Assembly: GCA_045544515.1 (NCBI GenBank)
Contig: JAZPZD010000008.1
Coordinates: 59,570-123,569 of the forward strand
Source of the DNA: RGIG8748 sp045544515
Lineage (GTDB): Bacteria > Bacillota > Clostridia > UMGS1810
Length of the DNA: 64,000 nucleotides
Reading direction: 5' to 3'
Translations under genes and position numbers: made by a program
Part shown: positions 24,725 to 32,579 of the stretch, in pieces
How positions within the stretch are numbered: the stretch's first letter is position 1
Layout of the letters: each line of letters begins with the position of its first letter
The notes under the pieces: model-generated
Seen by the model: only the letters and a program-made list of their open reading frames with translations
Told to the model about the DNA's origin: nothing
Databases searched by the model: none

Positions 24725-24764
24725 TATAAATTACCTCCGATAAGTCATTTTTATAGATAATACT

Positions 24765-24793
24765 ATTGTACTAAATAAAACACTCTTTTTCAA
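24765..24793 (-). promoter_or_regulatory. Promoter of efp
   Basis: On the minus strand: TTGAAA (24793-24788), 17-nt spacer, TACAAT (24770-24765), 41 nt before the efp ATG. Confidence 0.65.
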
Positions 24794-24819
24794 GTCTTTT
24801 TTGAAAAAAACTGCATATT

Positions 24820-25863
24820 TTACCATAATTCTATCAGATTTTTGTCCGAATGGGTAAGATTTTCGATACCGCCATCATTTACCACAACCAAATCCTCTAT
24901 TCTTACACCGCAAAAACCGTTTATATATATGCCCGGCTCCACAGTTACCACATTGCCCTCTGTCAAGATAAAATCACTCTTTGGGGACAGATTGGGCATC
25001 TCGTGGATATCAAGCCCCACTCCGTGTCCGAGGCCGTGGCCGAACTTGCCCGGATAAGCCTTGTCTATGATATCCTGGGCGTTTTTGTGAACATCTGCGG
25101 CATTTACACCCGGTTTAATCATTTGCAGCGAGGAAAGCTGTGCATCAAGAACTGTATTATATATCTTTTTCATTTCAGCCGTCGCTTTTCCTGCACAGAC
25201 GGTTCTTGTCATATCGCTCGAGTAACCGTTGTACACACAGCCAAAATCCATAACAACAAAATCTCCATTGGAAATTTTTCTGTTATCAGGCTGTGCGTGT
25301 GCCATTGCACCATGTGCACCGGTTGCAACTATTGTATCAAAGCTAAGTGCTTCGGCACCGTTTTTCCGCATAAAAAACTCTATCTCCAAGGCTATGTCCC
25401 TTTCGGAAACACCCGGCTTTATAAAAGGCAAAATATGAGTAAATGCCTTGTCTCCTATACTCTCCGCTATCCGTATGGACTTTATTTCTTCTTCGTCTTT
25501 TACAGAACGCATCTTTAAAAGCTCTCTTCCTATGGGGACTAACTCGGGGAAAATCTCACCAAATGCAAGATAGCTTTTGTGTCCTATGCTTTCGTTTTCG
25601 TATCCAACGGAAGTATATGAGCCAAAAGTCGCCTTGGGATTAAACCCGGCACTGTCAATTATACGGAGGTCTTTTGTCTGCAAGGATGCCTGATATGTGT
25701 ATCTGAAATCCGTTACAATAGAGCATTGCGAAGGACTGACAAGCATATACCCTTCGCCTGTATACCCCGAAAGATACCTCATATTCTTTGTGTCGGTAAT
25801 AAGTATTGCATCCAGACCGCTGTTTTCTATATATTCTTTTAATTGATTTAATCTTTTATTCAT
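24820..25863 (-). CDS. pepP: Xaa-Pro aminopeptidase (M24 family)
   Basis: Removes N-terminal residues preceding proline; dinuclear metal enzyme. 347 residues from the ATG at 25863, chosen because AAAGGA precedes it and it overlaps the nth stop (ATGA). Creatinase N-domain (ILITDTKNMRYLSGYTGEGY), then the pita-bread fold with metal ligands in VVMDFGCVYNGYSSDMTRT, the HGLGHGVGLDIHE motif, a VEPGIY Glu and the final GVRIEDLVVV. Shorter YpdF-like type rather than the long E. coli PepP. Confidence 0.93.
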   Translation of the reverse strand: MNKRLNQLKEYIENSGLDAILITDTKNMRYLSGYTGEGYMLVSPSQCSIVTDFRYTYQASLQTKDLRIIDSAGFNPKATFGSYTSVGYENESIGHKSYLAFGEIFPELVPIGRELLKMRSVKDEEEIKSIRIAESIGDKAFTHILPFIKPGVSERDIALEIEFFMRKNGAEALSFDTIVATGAHGAMAHAQPDNRKISNGDFVVMDFGCVYNGYSSDMTRTVCAGKATAEMKKIYNTVLDAQLSSLQMIKPGVNAADVHKNAQDIIDKAYPGKFGHGLGHGVGLDIHEMPNLSPKSDFILTEGNVVTVEPGIYINGFCGVRIEDLVVVNDGGIENLTHSDKNLIELW

Positions 25864-26498
25864 ATTTGTTCCTTTATTCCTGTTTTGCAAAGATGTTTTA
25901 CAGGGCAATCAGCACATTTGGGATTTCTGGCAGTACAAATTTCCCGACCGTGATACACTATCTGATGGCAAAATCTACCCGATGTTTCGGGCGAAAGGAT
26001 TTTTTTAAGCTGCATTTCTATCTTTTCGGGGTCTTTGCCCTCAGAGAGTCCAAGTCTGTTTGTAATACGGATGCAGTGAGTGTCCACAACAACCGAGGGT
26101 TTTCCAAACACATCGCCAAGTATGAGATTGGCAGTTTTCCTGCCTACGCCTGCAAGAGATACAAGCTCCTCCATTGTATCGGGGACTTTGCCGCCGTGCC
26201 TTTCCAAGATCTGGCGGGCAGAGAGTATTATGTTTTTGGCTTTGTTGTGATAAAAGCCGCACGAACGGATATATTCTTCTACCTCACAAATATCAGCCGA
26301 CGCAAATTCGTCCACGCTTTTGTATCTTTTAAAAAGTGCCGGTGTAACAAGGTTTACCCTCGCATCTGTGCATTGTGCAGAGAGCATTGTAGCTACAAGT
26401 AGCTGATGCTCTGTTTTGTAATCAAGCGAACATTTTGCATTGGGGTATACGGTGTCAAACACCTCACCTATTTGTCTTGCACGCTCTTTTTTTGTCAT
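25860..26498 (-). CDS. nth: Endonuclease III (DNA glycosylase/AP lyase)
   Basis: Base-excision repair of oxidised pyrimidines. 212 residues, standard length. Helix-hairpin-helix LVSLAGVGRKTANLIL with the catalytic Lys, catalytic Asp in VVDTHCIRI, and the C-terminal [4Fe-4S] loop Cx6Cx2Cx5C (CTARNPKCADCPVKHLC). It overlaps cdaR and pepP by four bases each. Confidence 0.97.
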   Translation of the reverse strand: MTKKERARQIGEVFDTVYPNAKCSLDYKTEHQLLVATMLSAQCTDARVNLVTPALFKRYKSVDEFASADICEVEEYIRSCGFYHNKAKNIILSARQILERHGGKVPDTMEELVSLAGVGRKTANLILGDVFGKPSVVVDTHCIRITNRLGLSEGKDPEKIEMQLKKILSPETSGRFCHQIVYHGREICTARNPKCADCPVKHLCKTGIKEQI

Positions 26499-27448
26499 TG
26501 CTTTTTAACCTCAAGAACAACTTCTACCTTTTCTATTTCTTGTTCAAGCCTGATGTTTTCGGGTATTTCTTCAAGCTCTGCTATTATCTTGTCGCCGTCT
26601 TTGGCATAGCGGACATTTATCTTCTTGGTGTCGAGCTTTTCCAATGCTGTAACAGCATTCTTGCTGCCGAGAACATTTATTTCTTCCGGTGTTATTTTGG
26701 AAACTGCCACCTTGTGTCCGGCGTAGGTTTTGACATCCGAAAGCACAGGGTTTACTTTGACTGCCTTGAGCTTTAGTATATTGCATTTTAGTTCAACATA
26801 CGAAATATTTTTGCTTATACCGTCATCAGAAATTTCCTCGCCGTTTTTGTCAAGAAGAACTATCTTGTATCTGCCGCTCTGGGATTCGGTCTTGCCGGTA
26901 ATATCTACACCTATCCTTGCTGTACGCACCTTGTCTATGACACTTTTGGCACCGGTAAGGCGTATTTTGTCGACAGAATACTCTATGCTGTCATAGATGT
27001 ATCCTTGTGCGGGTGTTCCCTTTGTCTGCACGGTGATGTCAACTTCCTCTGTGACAACCTTGTCTACAACAACAGAAACATTGTACGGGTCCTTGGATAC
27101 AAGCTCCACTCCCGAAACATCAAAAGACACCATAATGGGTATTTTGTGAGTACCTGCCTTGGTAATGTCACTCATATTAACGCTGCAGTTTATTCTGTCG
27201 CGGGTGAGTTTGGCAAGGGTGCCTCTCTTTCCTTTTACCTTGACGGTTACAGCATCTGTGTTTGTAGATAATACGGTGAGTTTTCCGTTGTCAAAATCTT
27301 CGGAATATTTAGAAAAAGTTATGGGAACATTTTTGATGCTTGTTTCAAACACAGGACTTATCTGATATACAACATAAATCCATATTATTATTGCACTAAA
27401 GAGCGATATCCCCATAAGAAACCAGTTGGATTTAAAAAGGTTTTTCAT
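26495..27448 (-). CDS. cdaR: CdaR/YbbR-domain regulator of diadenylate cyclase
   Basis: Extracytoplasmic regulator of CdaA. One N-terminal transmembrane helix (residues about 7-27) followed by three YbbR-type beta repeats of about 80 residues each. Start ATG at 27448 is preferred: it overlaps the cdaA stop (ATGA) and follows GGTGGTGA. About 317 residues. Typical cdaA-cdaR pairs continue into glmM; here nth follows instead. Confidence 0.92.
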   Translation of the reverse strand: MKNLFKSNWFLMGISLFSAIIIWIYVVYQISPVFETSIKNVPITFSKYSEDFDNGKLTVLSTNTDAVTVKVKGKRGTLAKLTRDRINCSVNMSDITKAGTHKIPIMVSFDVSGVELVSKDPYNVSVVVDKVVTEEVDITVQTKGTPAQGYIYDSIEYSVDKIRLTGAKSVIDKVRTARIGVDITGKTESQSGRYKIVLLDKNGEEISDDGISKNISYVELKCNILKLKAVKVNPVLSDVKTYAGHKVAVSKITPEEINVLGSKNAVTALEKLDTKKINVRYAKDGDKIIAELEEIPENIRLEQEIEKVEVVLEVKKQ

Positions 27449-28296
27449 TTTTTCTTCACCACCCAACCTATAATCTTATTTAAAAACGGGAGTTTCTGTT
27501 CACTTTCTTCGTGTTCATCAGTACCCAATTCCTTGATAATCAATTTCTTTAATGCGTCAAGCGAAATATTGCGTTTTAATTCGCCGTCTATTGCAACAGA
27601 GATTTTTCCTGTTTCCTCCGATAGAATCAGCGAAACACAGTCTGCAACCTCGGACACGCCGATACCTGCTCTGTGCCTTGTGCCGAGCTCTTTGGAAAAG
27701 CTGTTGTTCTGTGTAAGCGGCAAAAAGCACGCCGCCGCCTTGATTTTGCCTCCGCCTATTACCACAGCGCCATCGTGCAAGGGCGTATTGGACATAAAGA
27801 TGTTTGTAACTAACTGCGGCGAAATATCTGCATTAAGAGCTGTGCCTGTCTTGATAATATCTCCGAGCTTTATGTTGCGTTCCAGAATTATAAGTGCACC
27901 AATCTTCTTTTCTGTCATATATTTTGACGCTTCGCATATGTGCTCTGCCATAGTTTCGAGTTCGTCAGACGAATTAAAAAAGTTGCTTCCGCCTGTGATA
28001 TTCCCTATCTTTTCGAGTGAGCGTCTTATCTCGGGCTGGAACATTATAAGTATTGCAATTAGGCCCAACTGCATAGTATTTGCCAAAAGAAAGCTAACTG
28101 CATTAAGGTCGAGCCAGTTCGAAATTTGTGCCACAAGCACAAATGCCAGGATACCCTTTACAAGCTGAGTTGCACGGGTTTCCTTAACAAGCTTGATACC
28201 TCCGTAGATTATAAATGCAACTATGAGAATGTCTATGTAGTCTCTGAATCTTACGAGCCTTAAATTTTGTATGATAAAAGCCCATATATCTCCCAT
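27445..28296 (-). CDS. cdaA: Diadenylate cyclase CdaA (c-di-AMP synthase)
   Basis: Makes the essential second messenger c-di-AMP, which controls K+ and osmolyte uptake. 283 residues: three N-terminal transmembrane helices (about 10-85) and the DAC domain with the catalytic DGAVVI and RHRAGIG motifs, followed by a short C-terminal tail. Lies 43 nt after the rRNA methyltransferase gene and is coupled to cdaR. Confidence 0.96.
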   Translation of the reverse strand: MGDIWAFIIQNLRLVRFRDYIDILIVAFIIYGGIKLVKETRATQLVKGILAFVLVAQISNWLDLNAVSFLLANTMQLGLIAILIMFQPEIRRSLEKIGNITGGSNFFNSSDELETMAEHICEASKYMTEKKIGALIILERNIKLGDIIKTGTALNADISPQLVTNIFMSNTPLHDGAVVIGGGKIKAAACFLPLTQNNSFSKELGTRHRAGIGVSEVADCVSLILSEETGKISVAIDGELKRNISLDALKKLIIKELGTDEHEESEQKLPFLNKIIGWVVKKK

Positions 28297-28339
28297 ATCT
28301 TCTCCCCCTATTATAATGATTTCTATAAATTACTTTTGC

Positions 28340-29098
28340 CTATTTTGAAGCTTCGTATAATATTATACCACAGGCAACCGCAACATTCAAGGATTCCGCA
28401 CCGCCGGTCATTGGGATTGTAATCCTGTGTGTACACATTTTTTCTGTCCGGGGGCAAATTCCGTTTGCCTCGTTACCCATTATTATAACACATTTGCCGC
28501 AATAGTCAAATTTGTCTGCATTAATTGCATCTTCCAAAAAAGTGCCCGCAATTTTAAATCCGTTATCCCTGAATTTATTAAGGACATCGCCGCTATCAAA
28601 ATAGATTTTTACATTGAATATTCCCGACATTGTAGAACGCAGAACCTTGGGGTTAAAGACATCTACACAGCCATCAGAGAGTACTATACCGTCTACGCCA
28701 AAGGCATCTGCACTGCGGATTATGGTGCCCATATTACCGGGGTCGCACACACAGTCCAGATAGAGATATTTTCCCTTGCAATAATCTATATCATCTGCAT
28801 CACAATCCATATAATCGCACACGGCAAGAATGCCTTGAGTGTTTACGGTATCAGTTAATTCGTTAAAGAGCTTATCAGTAAGGACATACACCCTGTTTGA
28901 CTCAAAGTCACCATTTAAATCGTTGCAAAAGCTGTCATTTACAAATATATAGTCGATTTTTGCTCTGCCATTTAGGGCATCTCTTACAATACGCTCACCC
29001 TCTATTATGAATTTACCTGCCTTTTTCCTGCCGCTGCGGGTAAGGAGCTTTTTGGTTTTCTTGAACAGTTCATTTGAGGAGCTTTCTATTCTTTTCAT
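28340..29098 (-). CDS. TrmH/SpoU-family RNA 2'-O-methyltransferase
   Basis: 252 residues. The N-terminal substrate-binding domain resembles RlmB/TsnR (SGRKKAGKFIIEGERIVRDAL). The SPOUT domain has DPGNMGTIIRSADAFGVDGI, GNEANGI and ITIPMTGGAESLNVAVA, the three motifs of knotted methyltransferases. Ribosomal RNA is the usual target; the exact nucleotide is unknown. The ATG at 29098 is preferred over an in-frame GTG at 29107 because the GTG lies within the AGAGGTGA ribosome site. Confidence 0.93.
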   Translation of the reverse strand: MKRIESSSNELFKKTKKLLTRSGRKKAGKFIIEGERIVRDALNGRAKIDYIFVNDSFCNDLNGDFESNRVYVLTDKLFNELTDTVNTQGILAVCDYMDCDADDIDYCKGKYLYLDCVCDPGNMGTIIRSADAFGVDGIVLSDGCVDVFNPKVLRSTMSGIFNVKIYFDSGDVLNKFRDNGFKIAGTFLEDAINADKFDYCGKCVIIMGNEANGICPRTEKMCTHRITIPMTGGAESLNVAVACGIILYEASK

Positions 29099-29122
29099 AT
29101 ACTTCACCTCTGCAAAAGTATA

Positions 29123-29156
29123 ATAACCACTATATTTTTGGAAATATAGTGGTTAT
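29123..29156 (-). terminator. Terminator after rplT
   Basis: 15-bp perfect stem (ATAACCACTATATTT and complement) with a 4-nt loop, 17 nt past the rplT stop. On the minus strand it is followed by a moderately T-rich stretch, so read-through into the methyltransferase gene is possible. Confidence 0.7.
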
Positions 29157-29172
29157 ATTCAAGGTTCAATTA

Positions 29173-29529
29173 TTAGTTAAGAGCAGCATTTGCCTTTTCT
29201 ACCAATTCGGTAAAAGCTTTGGGGTCTGCAATTGCAATTTCGGAAAGCATTTTTCTGTTGATGTTGATTTCTGCTTTCTTAAGACCGTTCATAAACTTGG
29301 AATATGTTGTGCCGTTTAATTTGCAAGCAGCACTGATTCTTGTAATCCAGAGTCTTCTGAAATCTCTCTTCTTCTGCTTTCTGCCGATGTATGCATAGGA
29401 TAAGGACTTCATAACTGCCTGTTTTGCAGTTCTGAACAACTTACTCTTTGCACCTCTGTATCCTTTAGCGAGTTTTAAAACTCTCTTATGTCTTTTTCTT
29501 GTAGCCATAGCGCCTTTTACTCTAGCCAT
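29173..29529 (-). CDS. rplT: 50S ribosomal protein L20
   Basis: 118 residues, standard. Starts MARVKGAMATRKRHKRVLKLAKGY; basic N-terminal extension followed by the globular domain ending in FTELVEKANAAL. In B. subtilis L20 represses its own operon by promoting transcription termination in the infC leader, and a leader terminator is also visible here. Last gene of infC-rpmI-rplT. Confidence 0.98.
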   Translation of the reverse strand: MARVKGAMATRKRHKRVLKLAKGYRGAKSKLFRTAKQAVMKSLSYAYIGRKQKKRDFRRLWITRISAACKLNGTTYSKFMNGLKKAEININRKMLSEIAIADPKAFTELVEKANAALN

Positions 29530-29549
29530 TTAAAACGCCTCCCTCTATT

Positions 29550-29747
29550 TTATTTATAAAGTATCAGTCTCTTGATTGTAGCTGCATTAGCTTTAGCAGC
29601 ATATGCCTGCTTTCTTAATGCTCTCTTTCTCTTTGTTGACTTTTTAGTCAAAATGTGTCTTCTAAAAGCCTGGTTGAGCTTTACCTTACCCTTTTTTGTA
29701 AGATTGAATCTCTTTGCAGCACCTCTGTGAGTTTTAATTTTAGGCAT
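29550..29747 (-). CDS. rpmI: 50S ribosomal protein L35
   Basis: 65 residues, standard length and Lys/Arg-rich. MPKIKTHRGAAKRFNLTKKG and the C-terminal RKQAYAAKANAATIKRL segment are typical. Lies between infC and rplT in the classical order, 34 nt after infC. Confidence 0.98.
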   Translation of the reverse strand: MPKIKTHRGAAKRFNLTKKGKVKLNQAFRRHILTKKSTKRKRALRKQAYAAKANAATIKRLILYK

Positions 29748-29781
29748 TGCATTTACACTCCTTCCGATTTTAAAGTATTAA

Positions 29782-30291
29782 TTATTTAGGTGCGACCACC
29801 ATTGTCATATTTCTGCCTTCGAGCTTTGCCGCTTTTTCTACACTGCCGGTTTCGGCTATTGCATCTGCAAACTTTGCGAGCAAATCCATACCGAGCTGTG
29901 AGTGATGAAGTTCACGGCCTCTGAATCTGACGGTAACCTTTACCTTATCACCAGATTTTAAGAATTTGACTGTCTGATTAACCTTGGTATTAAAGTCGTG
30001 TACATCTATGGAAGGCGTAATACGGACTTCCTTGATATTTACAACTCTCTGGTTCTTTCTGGCTTCTTTTTCTCTCTTGCCCTGCTCAAATTTGTACTTG
30101 CCGTAGTCCATTATTTTGCACGCGGGCGGTTTAGCCTGCGGGGCGATGAGCACTAGATCCATACCCTTGTTTTCTGCCTTTTGTCTGGCATCGTCAATGG
30201 AAAGGATACCCAGCTGTGAGCCGTCGGAATCGATGAGTCTGACTTCTTTCTCTCTGATTTCATCATTAATCAACATTTCTTTGCTACTGAT
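29782..30291 (-). CDS. infC: Translation initiation factor IF-3 (probable AUC start)
   Basis: Binds the 30S subunit and proofreads initiator tRNA. Full N- and C-domains (INDEIREKEVRLID, MVVAPK end). The first ATG (30276) is 22 nt from the strong GGAGGTG. In frame and 7 nt after that SD is ATC (30291-30289), giving ISSKEMLINDEI, which matches the family's usual SKE...IN N-terminus. infC is known for rare start codons (AUU in E. coli) that allow IF-3 to control its own translation; AUC fits that scheme. Length from here is 169 residues. Confidence 0.95.
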   Translation of the reverse strand: MSSKEMLINDEIREKEVRLIDSDGSQLGILSIDDARQKAENKGMDLVLIAPQAKPPACKIMDYGKYKFEQGKREKEARKNQRVVNIKEVRITPSIDVHDFNTKVNQTVKFLKSGDKVKVTVRFRGRELHHSQLGMDLLAKFADAIAETGSVEKAAKLEGRNMTMVVAPK

Positions 30292-30447
30292 GACAAAGCA
30301 CCTCCAAAATAAATTTAATGCAGAACCACTTTAACCAAAAGAAAAAAGTGGGCAAAATCCACCCACTTATACCTTTTTAAAAAAGTATTTACCCTACTGA
30401 TACCTTGAAATCGTAAGGTGAGAAGTGGACTTCTGCTTTGCTTTACC
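30292..30447 (-). promoter_or_regulatory. infC leader with intrinsic attenuator
   Basis: About 150-nt untranslated leader between the promoter at 30453-30481 and infC. On the minus strand it contains an AGAAGT/ACTTCT hairpin near 30420-30432 and an attenuator: stem AAGTGGG / CCCACTT (30368-30346) followed by TTTTTTCTTTT. A further AAGGTAT...ATACTTTTTT pairing possibility lies between them. The arrangement resembles the L20-controlled leader of B. subtilis infC-rpmI-rplT; an L20-binding structure was not verified. Confidence 0.6.
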
Positions 30448-30452
30448 AAAAT

Positions 30453-30481
30453 ATATTACCACTTTAATACAATTTTGTCAA
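30453..30481 (-). promoter_or_regulatory. Promoter of infC-rpmI-rplT
   Basis: On the minus strand: TTGACA (30481-30476), 17-nt spacer, TAATAT (30458-30453). The -35 box overlaps the stop codon of the 28-codon gene upstream. Confidence 0.7.
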
Positions 30482-30564
30482 GTGTTTTTTAAAATTTTTC
30501 CAAGTATTTTTTCCACAGCGTTTGTGTATGTGGTCTTAATTATTCCAAGACGCTTTTTCTCCAT
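30478..30564 (-). CDS. Putative 28-residue small protein upstream of infC
   Basis: ATG at 30564 to TGA at 30480-30478 encodes a basic peptide beginning MEKKRLGIIKTTYTN and ending KILGKILKNT, which could form an amphipathic helix. AGAGGGTG lies 5-6 nt before the ATG, and a separate promoter (30595-30623) lies about 30 nt upstream, so transcription and translation signals are both present. The TGA overlaps the -35 of the infC promoter. No family is recognised. A chance frame cannot be excluded at this length. Confidence 0.4.
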   Translation of the reverse strand: MEKKRLGIIKTTYTNAVEKILGKILKNT

Positions 30565-30594
30565 ATGTACACCCTCTTAAAACAAGTTTTTGCA

Positions 30595-30623
30595 ATTATA
30601 TCACAAAGATAACGAAAAGTAAA
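30595..30623 (-). promoter_or_regulatory. Promoter of the 28-codon gene (extended -10)
   Basis: On the minus strand: TTTACT (30623-30618), 17-nt spacer ending TGA, TATAAT (30600-30595). TG before the perfect -10 makes it an extended -10 promoter. It may also feed infC. Confidence 0.6.
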
Positions 30624-30626
30624 TAG

Positions 30627-30655
30627 AAAAAACCGCAGTAAATCTGCGGTTTTTT
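30627..30655. terminator. Bidirectional-looking terminator after the DUF4397 gene
   Basis: 12-bp stem AAAAAACCGCAG / CTGCGGTTTTTT with a 5-nt loop. It ends the leftward DUF4397 transcript just upstream of the small-gene promoter. Confidence 0.85.
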
Positions 30656-30662
30656 ACACTCA

Positions 30663-31295
30663 TCAAAGGTAATATCCATTGTAGCTTGCAGCATCTACAG
30701 AAAAAAGTCCCATAAGCGGTGTGGCATCGTTTTGCGTTCCCACTACATAGAGAGTGTTGTATTTACCCGAACGCACATTCTGATTTGGAACAGAAAGCAC
30801 TACCCTGCCGCTGTCGGAATCCGACACACGAAACTCGTACATATCGGGTGTCATACAGATGTATTTACTTATTTCCAGATAGTCAATGTTCTGGAGTATT
30901 TTTTTGCCGTTGGCACTTATGTCGGCTTCTCTTAAAATCGGCGATAAATGGCAGATACGCACATTGCCGTATTGCATATTAGTCTTGTCGGTAGGCTCCG
31001 AAATGCCGTATGCCATAGTTTCGCCGTCGGAGTGAACTGCCGCAACGGTGTACACCTCACCCTGATTAAAAGGGAGCGACAGTCTGGCGATTACATTGTT
31101 TCGGTTGCCTGCCTCGGTGATTATAAACTCCTGCGTACCTCGGGGCACCTTGATATACGAGCTAAAGCATCCAAAACCCAGGTTTGGTGCATACAGTCTG
31201 GAACCCAGATAAAAATCCGCCCCTGCAACAGACGGCGATGCGTTTAAAAAACGGACATATGGATGAAGAAAGTTTTCTACCTTTATACTGCTCAT
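30663..31295 (-). CDS. DUF4397 domain protein
   Basis: 210 residues, no signal peptide. Two beta-sandwich-like repeats typical of DUF4397: YVRFLNASPSVAGADFYLG...YIKVPRGTQEFIITEAGN and NVRICHLSPILREADISANGKKIL...YICMTPDMYEFRV. Function unknown. In Clostridia such proteins lacking a secretion signal may be sporulation-related, but that is a guess. The start at 31295 is preferred over an ATG four codons upstream that overlaps the AAAGGA site. It is 20 nt from the upstream gene and is probably co-transcribed with it. Confidence 0.8.
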   Translation of the reverse strand: MSSIKVENFLHPYVRFLNASPSVAGADFYLGSRLYAPNLGFGCFSSYIKVPRGTQEFIITEAGNRNNVIARLSLPFNQGEVYTVAAVHSDGETMAYGISEPTDKTNMQYGNVRICHLSPILREADISANGKKILQNIDYLEISKYICMTPDMYEFRVSDSDSGRVVLSVPNQNVRSGKYNTLYVVGTQNDATPLMGLFSVDAASYNGYYL

Positions 31296-31315
31296 TCTGC
31301 TAAACATCCTTTCTA

Positions 31316-32356
31316 TTAAGTATCGCTTTGCTTCTCTTCATTATATTCATTATCTTCTTTTTTGTCACACTCTGACAGGCTTTTCTGCACGAGATTCACA
31401 AGGTTTGAAAGGGATGCCTCTATCCTTGCAAGGCTTTCCATAAGAAAATCCTCCTTGATTTGCTGTCTTTTTGCTTCGAGTACATTCATATACTGCATAG
31501 AAAGCTGCTTTGCCTCATAGCCTTTTTCTCTAAACTCCGCTTTTTCTTGTTCAAAGTAAATTATATCTGTGCAAAAAGGCTCTCCTTTAAGGTTAAAGGC
31601 ACATCTGTTTAACATCGTATGATTGATTAGTTTGTGTATTCCTGTGCTTTTGCCAAGAGATGATACTTTTGATATCCTAAAGGACAAATCCAATTGTGCT
31701 CTGAAAGCCAGGGAATTTTCTTCCCATTCTACGCTTATGATATCATCTCTGACATACAGTGAGCAGCTTGCTCTGTTATTTAAAAGTGCAGAAATCTTTT
31801 GTGCTTTGCCCGATATGATATCCATAACATACACTGCTTTTGCGTTTTTTTCTTTACATATATATGAGGCATAGATGCTGTCTTTGTACGCAGTTATGTT
31901 TATGTCGGATATTTCCGCAGTCATTATCTCGCGGGGGGCATCATAGCCTTTTTGAGTATTTTGGTACACTCTGTAATTTAATGTGTTGTCACCTTTCAAA
32001 TACACTATATGGATATTTCCGTCGGCGTCCTTTACGGCGTCATATATGCCCTTTTTCCCTATGGTATCCACCACTTCGGGTTGAGCGCAAACCTTGCCGT
32101 CTGCTATTATCTGGTGCACCAAAAGCCTCCTGGAATAATCGAGGATATAAAAAAGGTGAACCGCCGAGTTGATACTTATGCAGCGGATGTTTTTTATTTT
32201 GCTGTTTTGGGTTTTGCTTTCCAAAAGCACCTCGGTGTGCTTTTGGTCACCTTGCAGCCTTATATGTACAAGCGAAGAGACCGCCGTCGGTGCAAAAATA
32301 TCAACTGCCTCATCCTTGTACACACAGCAGTCAAATGTATCTGACACATTTTCCAA
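31316..32356 (-). CDS. Beta-propeller-like protein with C-terminal coiled coil, unknown function
   Basis: 346 residues from the first usable start (TTG at 32356). The main part has repeated short strands of the type NIHIVYLKG, SIYASYICKEK and AVHLFYILD, suggesting a beta-propeller-like fold. Residues about 265-325 form a charged coiled coil (EAKRQQIKEDFLMESLARIEASL). No signal peptide. The frame stays open and protein-like for 35 further codons upstream to an SD-like AAGGCGGTG (32474-32466), but no ATG, GTG or TTG lies in that stretch, so the true start is uncertain (see findings). Forms an operon with the DUF4397 gene. Confidence 0.7.
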   Translation of the reverse strand: MENVSDTFDCCVYKDEAVDIFAPTAVSSLVHIRLQGDQKHTEVLLESKTQNSKIKNIRCISINSAVHLFYILDYSRRLLVHQIIADGKVCAQPEVVDTIGKKGIYDAVKDADGNIHIVYLKGDNTLNYRVYQNTQKGYDAPREIMTAEISDINITAYKDSIYASYICKEKNAKAVYVMDIISGKAQKISALLNNRASCSLYVRDDIISVEWEENSLAFRAQLDLSFRISKVSSLGKSTGIHKLINHTMLNRCAFNLKGEPFCTDIIYFEQEKAEFREKGYEAKQLSMQYMNVLEAKRQQIKEDFLMESLARIEASLSNLVNLVQKSLSECDKKEDNEYNEEKQSDT

Positions 32357-32520
32357 AAGAGTTTGCCTTTTGCCGTTTTTGTTTATAAGAATAAGATTAT
32401 CGTTATCCCTTTTGCATCGAGTAAAGTCATAAACATTCTTTTTTATAATTATATCCGTAACAAAACACCGCCTTATCAGCTAATATATATGCACTTTTTT
32501 ACAAAAAAAGCACAAAAACA

Positions 32521-32549
32521 TTGAAAATATCAAATGTTTGGTATATAAT
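32521..32549 (+). promoter_or_regulatory. Promoter of the EIIC-like gene
   Basis: TTGAAA (32521-32526), 17-nt spacer, TATAAT (32544-32549), 31 nt before the ATG at 32580. Confidence 0.7.
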
Positions 32550-32579
32550 TTATTCATTACATATTATTGGAGTGATTTT

